Below are positions 1 through 6,547 of a stretch of DNA of 10,983 nucleotides, piece by piece. Within the stretch, counting starts at the first letter, position 1, and each line of letters starts with the position of its first letter. The notes under the pieces were generated by a model. It worked only from the letters and a program-made list of their open reading frames with translations, did no database searches and was not told where the DNA came from. Location: NCBI GenBank assembly GCA_964466745.1, contig CAYXOX010000108.1:1-10983 (forward strand), in the 5' to 3' direction. Position numbers and translations under genes: made by a program. This stretch comes from CAYXOX01 sp964466745. Its GTDB lineage: Bacteria > Pseudomonadota > Alphaproteobacteria > Rhodobacterales > Rhodobacteraceae.

Positions 1-1269
1 CCGCCGCCACCGGGAGGCGACGGAGGGAGCGGCGGCGCGCCGGGCGAAAGCCCCGATCCCCAGCGCGATCCCGCACCCGACGACCCCGGCCCCGACGGCG
101 GCACGCCTGCGCCTTCGCCACAGGGCGGCTCGGACGCCCCGCGCGCCTCGCGGTCCGATCCGGCCCCGCCGAGGGCCGTCCCGGTGCGCCGGGGCGAGAT
201 CTCCCGGGCGCGGGACGGGCGGCTCGAATACATCACCTCCGGCCCGGTTGCCGAAAGCGGGGATGCCGCCGCAGCACTCAACGCGCTGGGCGCACAGATC
301 ACGCGGCTTCGGGATTATCCCGCGCTGGAGCGTCGCGCGCTTGTTGCCGTGTTTCCCCGCGGGCTGTCGCTGGAGGAGGCGCGGGCCGCGGTTTCCGCCG
401 CGGCGCCCGCCACCGAGATCGACGTTCACGCGCTCTACGGTTACGCCCAGGGACGGCCGCGCCTCTACGCGCCGGAGCTGATCGGCGACGGCGCTCCGGG
501 GGTCTGCCGGCTTCGCCGCGCGGTTCCCGTGGGCGTGATCGACGGCCCCGTTGACGGCGCCCACCCCGCCCTGCGTGCCGCCACGGTTTCGGCGGAGACG
601 GTGCTGGAGGCGGGGACGCGGCGCCCCGACTCGCGCCACGGCACCGCGGTGGCCGCGCTGATCGCGGGCGAGGACCCGGGCGGAGCCCTCGCGGGGTTCG
701 CGCGCGGCGTGAGCGTGCACGCCGTGGACGCCTTCCGCATCCACCGCGGCAATCCGCGCGCCGATGTCGAGCATGTTGCCGCGGCGCTCGACGTGCTGGC
801 CGCGCGCGGCGTGCGCCTTGTGAACATGTCTTTCGCCGGACCGCCGAACCGGGCGCTGGGCGATATCCTGCGGCGGGCAGAGGCGCGGGGCCTCGTGATG
901 ATCGCCGCGGCGGGCAACGCGGGCTCCTCCCGCGCGGCCTATCCGGCGGCCGCCCCGGAGGTCATCGCGGTGACGGCCGTGGACGCGCGCGGCCGGCGCT
1001 ATCGCGAGGCCAACACCGGCGCGCATATCGAGTTCGCCGCGCCGGGCGTGGACCTCTACACCGCCGGCGGTGGCGGCGGGGGAAGCTACGCCAGCGGCAC
1101 CTCCTATGCCGCTCCCATCGTCACGGCACTTGCGGCCCGCCTTGCCGCCCGCGAGCGGCTTTCGCCCGAAACCCTGCGCGCCGCGCTGCGCGCCCGGGCG
1201 CTCGATCTTGGTGCCGACGGGCGGGATGCGGAGTTCGGCTGGGGCCTCGTGCGCGCGGGCGGCTGCTGA
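1..1269 (+). CDS. Subtilisin-like (S8 family) serine peptidase, 5'-truncated by the window edge
   Basis: The frame is open from base 1, so the true start is off the left edge; the GTG at 184 is only the first start codon in view and has no clear ribosome binding site. Bases 1-180 encode a low-complexity Pro/Gly/Asp linker. About 320-460 resembles an I9-like pro-domain (a strand ending in AVFP, then a helix). The catalytic domain follows with all S8 landmarks: Asp in VGVIDG (codon 541), His in RHGTAVA (637), oxyanion Asn in AAAGNAG (916) and Ser in SGTSYAAP (1102). A run of six glycines lies just before the catalytic Ser loop. The peptidase is predicted to be active. Its location is unknown because the N-terminus is missing, though a linker of this kind suggests export or membrane anchoring. 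The next gene starts 135 bp downstream on the same strand. Family is certain, substrate unknown. Confidence 0.92.
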   Translation, partial: PPPPGGDGGSGGAPGESPDPQRDPAPDDPGPDGGTPAPSPQGGSDAPRASRSDPAPPRAVPVRRGEISRARDGRLEYITSGPVAESGDAAAALNALGAQITRLRDYPALERRALVAVFPRGLSLEEARAAVSAAAPATEIDVHALYGYAQGRPRLYAPELIGDGAPGVCRLRRAVPVGVIDGPVDGAHPALRAATVSAETVLEAGTRRPDSRHGTAVAALIAGEDPGGALAGFARGVSVHAVDAFRIHRGNPRADVEHVAAALDVLAARGVRLVNMSFAGPPNRALGDILRRAEARGLVMIAAAGNAGSSRAAYPAAAPEVIAVTAVDARGRRYREANTGAHIEFAAPGVDLYTAGGGGGGSYASGTSYAAPIVTALAARLAARERLSPETLRAALRARALDLGADGRDAEFGWGLVRAGGC

Positions 1270-1324
1270 ATTCCACCTGTTTTCATGTGGTTGCGAGAAA
1301 TGTGAAAAAAAGTTCCTGAAGCGA

Positions 1325-1350
1325 TGAACCTTTCCCGGGCCGGCGCCGAC
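1325..1350 (+). promoter_or_regulatory. Candidate ECF-sigma promoter for the Cys/Pro-rich secreted protein gene
   Basis: The sequence reads TGAACC (1325-1330), then 16 bases, then CGAC (1347-1350). An A-tract lies just upstream at 1305-1311. A -35 box centred on GAAC with a -10 box beginning CG is typical of extracytoplasmic-function sigma promoters. The start would fall near 1357, giving a leader of about 48 bases before the ATG at 1405. The spacer 1270-1330 is clearly richer in A+T than its surroundings. This is motif matching by eye and no sigma factor gene is visible in the window. Confidence 0.35.
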
Positions 1351-1404
1351 CCATGGGCATAACGCAGCGAGTTGGCTGCACCAGCCCAAGGAAAGGAATA
1401 CCCG

Positions 1405-2052
1405 ATGTCCCGCACGCTTCTCACCCTCGCCACCCTCACCGCCGCGGCCCTCGGCGGCGCGGCCTCCGCCGGCAACGCCGGCGCCTCGCTGGGCGACTGC
1501 TACAACCACGTCATCAGCGCCTGCAACCAGACCAACCACCCCGTGTCCTGCTCCGAATCCGGCATGGACGCGTGCGACGATCTTCACAGCGCCTCCATCG
1601 CTCCCGGCGCGATCGCCTCGATCCGGATCGCAGCGGCAGGGGGCCGTCCGCAGGGCTACATCGTGCGCCTGCAGAGCGTCGGCGGCCGCACGGCCTCGGC
1701 AGGGCCGGCCGATGACGGGCGCGGCGACGGCGGAAGCCGCCCGGGGCGCGGCGGCACCGGCTCGGATGAGCCCGGCAACACGCCCAACCACCCCACCAAG
1801 CCGGAGCCGAGCGAACCCAACGATCCCCCGAAGCCCGACCCGGCAACGCCCAACGATCCGGCCACGCCCGACCCGGCGACCCCGAACTCCGACCCCAAGC
1901 CCGAGGCGCAGCCCGAGAGCAAGCCGAAGCCGAAGCCCCAGCGCGACCCCAAGCCCGAGCCGAAGCCGGATCCGAAGCCGCGCCCGGACCCCAAGCCGAA
2001 GGGCCTCGGCCTCAAGGCAGCGTCTTCGGGGGGCTCCAGCGGCACCCGCTGA
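1405..2052 (+). CDS. Secreted four-cysteine protein with long Pro/Lys/Asp-rich tail, function unknown
   Basis: The protein has 215 residues. ATG 1405 is chosen because AAGGAAAGGA (1388-1397) sits just upstream and the first 22 residues form a signal peptide ending in ASA. An in-frame TTG at 1372 would put the signal peptide too far inside. The mature N-terminus is a small domain with Cys 32, 40, 49 and 57, spaced C-x7-C-x8-C-x7-C, which suggests two disulfides formed in the periplasm. Residues from about 95 on are disordered: first Gly/Asp/Arg-rich, then Pro-Asp, Pro-Thr, Pro-Glu and Pro-Lys repeats, ending GLGLKAASSGGSSGTR. The tail resembles periplasm-spanning or surface-binding linkers such as that of TonB, but there is no transmembrane segment after the signal peptide. 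I do not recognise the family. The candidate ECF promoter and the upstream peptidase suggest an envelope role, which is inference. Confidence 0.8.
   Translation: MSRTLLTLATLTAAALGGAASAGNAGASLGDCYNHVISACNQTNHPVSCSESGMDACDDLHSASIAPGAIASIRIAAAGGRPQGYIVRLQSVGGRTASAGPADDGRGDGGSRPGRGGTGSDEPGNTPNHPTKPEPSEPNDPPKPDPATPNDPATPDPATPNSDPKPEAQPESKPKPKPQRDPKPEPKPDPKPRPDPKPKGLGLKAASSGGSSGTR
1777..2012 (+). repeat. Degenerate Pro-Asp / Pro-Lys coding repeats
   Basis: Within the secreted protein gene, codons for Pro alternate with Asp, Thr, Asn, Glu and Lys. Two near-copies of a PDPATPN unit lie around 1837-1893, followed by DPKPEPKP-like dipeptide repeats around 1944-2004. The DNA repeats are imperfect (for example aagccg, aagccc and gatccg), so they look like protein-level low complexity rather than a recent tandem expansion. 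Confidence 0.7.
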
Positions 2053-2086
2053 GCCGAGGCAACGCCGCACCGTGCAACAAGACAGG

Positions 2087-2114
2087 GGAGCGCCCTTTCG
2101 GGGGCGCTCCTTTT
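2087..2114 (+). terminator. Intrinsic terminator after the secreted protein gene
   Basis: A 9-bp perfect stem, GGAGCGCCC (2087-2095) with GGGCGCTCC (2102-2110), has a 6-base loop (TTTCGG) and is followed by TTTT. It lies 34 bases beyond the stop codon at 2052. Confidence 0.88.
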
Positions 2115-2354
2115 CTGTGTGGAGGGCGGGCGAGGGGTCGGCGCCGGGCAGGGGCGACGCGCCGTTGGGATCGGAAAGGGTCTCCAAGCGGGGCGGTGGC
2201 GGCCGCCCGCGCTGCAGGATTCGGCGCCCGCGAGCGCGGGGCCCCGGCGCAGGAGCAAGGCCCACTCCGGTGAGCCGCGATCTGAGCGTGGGGCCACCCC
2301 GCGCCCGCGGGAGGTAAGGCGGCTTGCCGGGCCCCGCGGGGCGGGCGGGCTCGT
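2115..2354. other. Intergenic stretch between convergent genes, no gene seen
   Basis: This lies between the plus-strand terminator and the minus-strand kinase stop. Several open frames cross it on both strands, but none has a ribosome binding site or recognisable protein features; they are by-products of high GC. A perfect 12-bp palindrome GCCCCGCGGGGC sits at 2331-2342, just past the kinase stop. It has no T-run on the minus strand, so it is at best a weak 3' hairpin for the kinase mRNA. Confidence 0.55.
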
Positions 2355-3845
2355 TCAGCCGGGAGCTTCGGGGGCGCCTGAAAGAATGCGGTTGATCGGG
2401 CCAAGCGCCTCGTAGAGCGCGCGGAAGGCCACGAAGCGGGCATCCGCCAGCGGCGCGAGCGCCGGGTCGGGCGCGAACTCGCGGTCGTGGGCCACGAGCG
2501 CGCGGGCCGCCTCGGCGAGATCGGGCGCGACGCCCGATGCGACGGCGGCGATCACCATGGCGCCGCTGGCGCCGCATTCGGGGGCCGCGGCCCGCCGCAT
2601 CCCGCGGCCCAGCGCGTTGGCCCGCACCTGGCACCATGTATCGGACGCCGCGCCTCCGCCGCCGTGGTGGAGCAGGTCCACGCGCCTTGCGCCGCTCTTT
2701 TCTATCGCCTCGAGCGCGAGCCGCCCGGCGAAGGCCACGCCCTCCATCACCGAGAGCGCGAGATCGGCCGCGCCGTGGGCGCCGGTCATCCCGGCGAAGG
2801 CCCCGCGCGAGGCGGGATCCCAGAGCGGCGCCCGTTCCCCCGCGAGATGGGGCAGGAAGAGCGGGGTCTCCCGGGAAAGGCGCGCGTCGCGCGCGGCGGC
2901 CGAGAGCGCGGCGGGCGACTGGCCGAGGATGCGCCCGAGCCAGGCCAGCGAGGCCCCGCCGGACTGGGTTGGCCCGGCGTGCAGGTTGATGCCCTGCCAT
3001 GGCGGGAAGAGGACGATGCCGGGGGCGCCTGCGCGCGTCGCGGAGATGAGCCCGAGCACCTCGCTGGTGCCGGCGAGGTACATCGCGTCTCCCTCCGCCG
3101 CCACGCCGAGCCCGAACATCCCCGCCCAGGCATCCATCGTGCCCGCGGCCACCGGCACGCCCGCGAAGGGGCGCGCGGCACCCACACGGCCCACGATCCG
3201 CAGCGGGTCGCCGAGCGGCGGCAGCACCTCGGTGGCACGGGGCACGAGCCCGAGCACGGGCGCCGCGTAGCGCAGATCGGGGCCGACGAGCCCCACCGCC
3301 GAGATCGGATCGGCCGCGATCTCCCCGGTGAGCGTTGCGATCACGTAGTCCTTCGGAAGCAGCACATGGGCCGCGCGGGCCCAGAGCGCCGGGTCGGTTT
3401 CCGCCAGCCAGGCCATTCTCGCGAGCGCGTGGCTCGCGTCGATCGGGATGGGGGCGCCGAGCGCCGCCGCCTTTGCAGCGGGATCGATCGCCGCTTCCAG
3501 CGCCGCGGCCGCGGCGGCGGGCCGGGTGTCCTGCCACGTCACGGCGGGGGCGAGCGGGCGCAGCGCCGCGTCGCAGAAGACATGGGTGTTGACCTGCGAG
3601 GTCACGCCGATCGCCACCACCTCGCCCGCGCGGGGGTGCCCGGCGAACTGCGCCAGGGCGGCCTCGACGGCGTCCATCCAGGCCTGCGGGGCCTGCTCGG
3701 CCGCGCCGGGCGCCGGGCGCGCGGTTGCGTGCGGTGCCGAGAAGGCGGCGATCCGCTCGCCGCCCACCGCGCCCATCAGCGCCTTGACCGAGCTTGTGCC
3801 CACGTCGATGCCGATGAAGGCGGCACCGTCCCGTTGCGCTGACAT
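2355..3845 (-). CDS. FGGY-family carbohydrate kinase (xylulokinase-like)
   Basis: The protein has 496 residues, a normal length for FGGY kinases, which phosphorylate sugars or polyols with ATP in the cytoplasm. The start MSAQRDG at 3845 is preferred over the longer open frame (from 3950) because GGAGG lies at 3853-3857 and the ATP-phosphate motif GIDVGTSSVK then falls at residues 12-21. Other landmarks are LPKDYV with LTGE (about 164-175), the probable catalytic Asp 238 in AGTMDAW, LAGTSEV (about 257), HLAGERAPLWDP (about 333-344), and the adenosine-binding HHGGGGAASDTW (about 393-404). The middle resembles xylulokinase most. However, substrate-side residues such as NTH near 86 differ from the MHG usual in XylB, so the substrate is not assigned. 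It diverges from a sugar ABC operon and probably phosphorylates what that transporter imports. Confidence 0.93.
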   Translation of the reverse strand: MSAQRDGAAFIGIDVGTSSVKALMGAVGGERIAAFSAPHATARPAPGAAEQAPQAWMDAVEAALAQFAGHPRAGEVVAIGVTSQVNTHVFCDAALRPLAPAVTWQDTRPAAAAAALEAAIDPAAKAAALGAPIPIDASHALARMAWLAETDPALWARAAHVLLPKDYVIATLTGEIAADPISAVGLVGPDLRYAAPVLGLVPRATEVLPPLGDPLRIVGRVGAARPFAGVPVAAGTMDAWAGMFGLGVAAEGDAMYLAGTSEVLGLISATRAGAPGIVLFPPWQGINLHAGPTQSGGASLAWLGRILGQSPAALSAAARDARLSRETPLFLPHLAGERAPLWDPASRGAFAGMTGAHGAADLALSVMEGVAFAGRLALEAIEKSGARRVDLLHHGGGGAASDTWCQVRANALGRGMRRAAAPECGASGAMVIAAVASGVAPDLAEAARALVAHDREFAPDPALAPLADARFVAFRALYEALGPINRILSGAPEAPG

Positions 3846-3996
3846 CTGCTTTCCTCCCTGGCAAACGGCGCCCGGCCGGCTGGCTCCGGGGGTGCCCTCA
3901 CCGCGCGCGGGCGCATCTCGCATATGGACGATCCGCGAGACCTGTGCCAACAGCTAGCCGATGCTCGCAACAGGAACCACGGGGAGGAACACCGCC
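3846..3996. promoter_or_regulatory. Divergent promoter region with a candidate operator
   Basis: This 151-bp region separates the start codons of the kinase (minus) and the binding protein (plus), so both promoters should be here. An inverted repeat TCTCGC (3916-3921) / GCGAGA (3935-3940), with a 13-base spacer, lies in the middle and could bind a dimeric repressor. A CATATG palindrome (3921-3926) overlaps its left arm. Ribosome binding sites are clear at both ends: GGAGG of the kinase at 3853-3857 on the minus strand and GGAGGA at 3983-3988 on the plus strand. I see no convincing -35/-10 pair on either strand. Confidence 0.5.
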
Positions 3997-4920
3997 ATGG
4001 AATACAGGAATTCGCTCATCGGCCTTGCGCTTGCCGCTGGCCTCGCGGCACCGGCACCGGCGCTGGCGCAGGACGTGGCCGTCGTCACGCCCTATCTCGC
4101 CCAGCCGGGCACGCAGTTCTACGTCGACGGCTTCGAGGCGCGCGCGCAGGAGCTCGGCTGGTCGGTCAATGTCGTCGACACCGCCGGCGACGTGGCCGCC
4201 GTGATCAGCCGCATGGAGGATCTCGTCATCCAGGGCGTGGATGCCATCGTGATCAACGTCGATCCTGCGCAGATCGGCGCCGGGCTTGCCGCCGCCGCCG
4301 ATGCCGGCATCCCGGTGGTGGGGATGGACGCGGGCAGCGATCCGCTCGTCGCGGCCAACATCACCTCCAACGGCTACGCCATGGCGGCCGAGACGGCCGT
4401 CTACGTGGCCAACCGGATCGGCGGGCAGGGCAACGTGGTGATGTTCACCTTCGATCCCTTCCCGCCGGTGCAGGTACGCGGCGTGATCGCCGATGCCGTG
4501 TTCGGCAACTTCCCCGACATCGAGATCATCGACCGCATCACGCCCGACGTGAGCGATGGCGGCATCGCCGACAGCCGTGCCCAGATGGAGGCGCTGCTGG
4601 CGGCCAACCCCGAGCCCGGCAGCATTGCCGCCGTCTGGGCCGCGTGGGACCAGCCCGCGCTGGGCGCGCTGCAGGCCATCGAGGCGGCCGGGCGCGCGGG
4701 CGAGGGGATCGTCATCACCGGGATCGACGCCAACCCCCAGGCCCGCGACGCCATCGCCGCGGGGGGCAATTTCGAGGCGTCCGTGGCGCAGGACTTCCAG
4801 GGGATCGGCAGCACCACCGCCGATACAGTGGCGCGCATCCTTGCCGGCGAGGAACTGGTGCAGCGGGTGATCTACGTGCCGACGACCCTCGTCACCGTGG
4901 CCAACGCCGGCGCGCAGTGA
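3997..4920 (+). CDS. Periplasmic sugar-binding protein of an ABC transporter (RbsB-like)
   Basis: The protein has 307 residues, typical for the ribose/galactose-type binding proteins (periplasmic-binding-protein-like domain, Peripla_BP_4). ATG 3997 follows GGAGGA (3983-3988) by 8 bases and begins a signal peptide that ends APALA before QDVAVV. An upstream ATG at 3961 would only add 12 residues and lacks the signal-peptide fit. Inside are the family-typical segments: an early VVTPYLAQPGTQFY strand-loop, the effector loop around VIQGVDAIVINVDP, IPVVGMDAGSDP, and the hinge-side ITGIDANPQARDAIAAGG. It captures a sugar or polyol in the periplasm and delivers it to the permease encoded two genes downstream. 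It is the first gene of the operon and would be made in excess over the rest. The ligand cannot be predicted from the sequence alone. Confidence 0.94.
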   Translation: MEYRNSLIGLALAAGLAAPAPALAQDVAVVTPYLAQPGTQFYVDGFEARAQELGWSVNVVDTAGDVAAVISRMEDLVIQGVDAIVINVDPAQIGAGLAAAADAGIPVVGMDAGSDPLVAANITSNGYAMAAETAVYVANRIGGQGNVVMFTFDPFPPVQVRGVIADAVFGNFPDIEIIDRITPDVSDGGIADSRAQMEALLAANPEPGSIAAVWAAWDQPALGALQAIEAAGRAGEGIVITGIDANPQARDAIAAGGNFEASVAQDFQGIGSTTADTVARILAGEELVQRVIYVPTTLVTVANAGAQ

Positions 4921-4940
4921 CGCGGCAGGCGAGAACGGGC

Positions 4941-4971
4941 GTGGCGCCGGGCCTTCGTGCGCCGGCGGCAC
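4941..4971 (+). other. Intercistronic hairpin after the binding-protein gene
   Basis: GTGGCGCCGG (4941-4950) pairs with CCGGCGGCAC (4962-4971): 9 of 10 positions pair, with one G/G mismatch and an 11-base loop. There is no T-run, so it is not an intrinsic terminator. Hairpins at this place in ABC operons commonly protect the 3' end of the binding-protein message and lower expression of the downstream genes; that role here is inference. It lies in the 94-bp gap before the ATPase gene. Confidence 0.45.
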
Positions 4972-5014
4972 GCACCCGGGTCAGGGCGCTGCGCGCCCCG
5001 GTGCCCGCGCGGCC

Positions 5015-6547
5015 GTGACCCGGATCGAGCTGGAGCAGGTGAGCCGCGCCTTCGGCGCGGTGAAGGCGCTGGAGGGGGTGAGCCTCACGCTGCGCGCCGG
5101 CGAGGTGCACGCGCTGATGGGCGAGAACGGCGCGGGCAAATCCACCCTCATCCGCATCCTTGCCGGCCTCGACCGGCCAGATACGGGCAGGCTGCTGCTC
5201 GACGGCGCGCCGTTGCCGGGCGGCAGCCCGGCAGCCGTCCGGGCGGCCGGGCTGCGCTTCATCCACCAGGAACTGCACGCGGTGCGCGGGCTCTCGGTGG
5301 CCGAGAACATGCATCTCGATCACCCCTATCCGCGCCGGGCAGGGCTTGTGAACTGGCGCGCGCTCAACGCGGCGGCGGCCGGGGCGCTGGCGCGGCTGGG
5401 CCTCGGCAGCCTCGATCCGCGAGCGCCGATGTCCGGGCTCGGCGCGGGCGACCAGATGCTCGTGCGCATCGCCGCGACGCTGCTCGGCGCGGAGGGCCGC
5501 CCCGCCTGGCTCTACGTGATGGACGAGCCCACCGCCGCGCTCACGCAGGCGGAGTGCGACCGGCTCTTTGGCGTGATCGGGGAGCTCGTCCGGCAGGGCG
5601 CCGGGGTGCTCTACGTCTCCCACCGGATGCCCGAGGTGCTGCGGCTGGCGGACCGTGTGACGGTGCTGCGCGACGGCCGCCGCGTCTCTTCCCTGCCGCT
5701 CGGCGAAACCGGGCAGTCCCGCATCATCGAGGACATGACGGGCAGGACGCTGGACGGGCTCTTCCCGCCGCGGCGCCCCCGGGAGGGGGAGGCCGCGGTG
5801 GTGCTGGCGGCCGAGGGGCTGTGCGCGCCGGGCCTGCGGGCCTCGAGCTTCGAGCTGCGCGCCGGCGAGGTTCTGGGCGTGGCCGGGGCGGCCGGTTCGG
5901 GTCGTGGAGCGCTCCTGCGCGGGGTGATGGGCGCGCTGCCCCGCAGCGGCGGCTCGCTGACGGTGGACGGCCGGCCGCTGGAGGGGCGCAGCCCGCGCGA
6001 GGCATGGGCGAGGGGGATCGCCTACGTGCCGCGCGAGCGCCGCTCGGAGGGGCTGATGATGCGCCGTTCCATCGCCGAGAACATCCACCTGCCTCATCTT
6101 GCGGCACTGGCGCGTGGCGGGCTCTTTCTCGATCACCGCCGCCAGGCAGGCGATGCCGAGGCGCTGGGCGGGCGCGTCCTGCTCAAGTCCGCCTCCACCG
6201 CGCAATTCTGCGAAGAGCTATCGGGCGGCAACCAGCAGAAGGTGCTCTTTGCCCGCGCGCTGGCGGGCAGGCCGCGGGCGCTGCTGCTCGACGAGCCGAC
6301 CCGCGGGGTGGACATCGGCGCCAGGTTCGAACTTTACCGGCTTATCCGCGAGGCCAGCGAGGCGGGGCTTGCGGTGCTGCTCGCCTCCTCGGACCTGCCC
6401 GAGCTGATCGGCCTTTCCGACCGGGTGGCCGTGATGCGCGATGGGCGTCTGGCCGAGATCGTGCCCGCCGAGGGGCTCACCGAGGCGGCGCTGCTGGCAC
6501 GCTTCTATCACGACGACGGCGAAAGCGGGGGGGAGCAGGCGGCATGA
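5015..6547 (+). CDS. Sugar ABC transporter ATP-binding protein, two nucleotide-binding domains (RbsA/XylG-like)
   Basis: The protein has 510 residues, the usual size for the fused two-domain ATPases that power RbsC-type importers at the inner membrane. Domain 1 has Walker A GENGAGKST (36-44), a weak signature with Gln (SGLGAGDQ, about 140-147), Walker B LYVMDEPT (D170, E171) and His 203. Domain 2 has a degenerate Walker A, GAAGSGRGA (291-299, Arg for the key Lys), then a perfect signature LSGGNQQK (402-409) and DEPTRGVD (426-433). This asymmetry, with good ATP binding in one half and a good signature in the other, is normal for the family. The start is GTG 5015, the only one that keeps the standard N-terminus, but no strong ribosome binding site precedes it. 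The stop overlaps the permease start by 4 bases. Confidence 0.96.
   Translation: MTRIELEQVSRAFGAVKALEGVSLTLRAGEVHALMGENGAGKSTLIRILAGLDRPDTGRLLLDGAPLPGGSPAAVRAAGLRFIHQELHAVRGLSVAENMHLDHPYPRRAGLVNWRALNAAAAGALARLGLGSLDPRAPMSGLGAGDQMLVRIAATLLGAEGRPAWLYVMDEPTAALTQAECDRLFGVIGELVRQGAGVLYVSHRMPEVLRLADRVTVLRDGRRVSSLPLGETGQSRIIEDMTGRTLDGLFPPRRPREGEAAVVLAAEGLCAPGLRASSFELRAGEVLGVAGAAGSGRGALLRGVMGALPRSGGSLTVDGRPLEGRSPREAWARGIAYVPRERRSEGLMMRRSIAENIHLPHLAALARGGLFLDHRRQAGDAEALGGRVLLKSASTAQFCEELSGGNQQKVLFARALAGRPRALLLDEPTRGVDIGARFELYRLIREASEAGLAVLLASSDLPELIGLSDRVAVMRDGRLAEIVPAEGLTEAALLARFYHDDGESGGEQAA

Noticed and set aside
1271..1311. CCAC...GTGG hairpin and A-run after the peptidase stop as a terminator
   Set aside because: The stem is only 4 bp and is followed by A rather than T on the plus strand. 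The A-tract fits better as an upstream promoter element.
1834..2010. Repetitive Pro-codon DNA as a CRISPR-like or tandem-repeat array
   Set aside because: Units are short, imperfect and in frame within a coding sequence, with no spacers.
2487..3957. Plus-strand open frames opposite the FGGY kinase
   Set aside because: They are rich in Arg, Gly and His with no motifs, whereas the minus strand carries a full-length kinase with all family motifs.
4892..6205. Minus-strand open frame opposite the ABC ATPase
   Set aside because: It has no recognisable protein features and is a shadow of the conserved ATPase in high-GC DNA.
4957..6543. Over 500 codons open in the permease frame upstream of ATG 6544, looking like an ATPase-permease fusion
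   Set aside because: The translation is Arg/Gly/Ala-rich nonsense antiphase to the well-conserved ATPase. The ATGA overlap shows that the permease starts at 6544.
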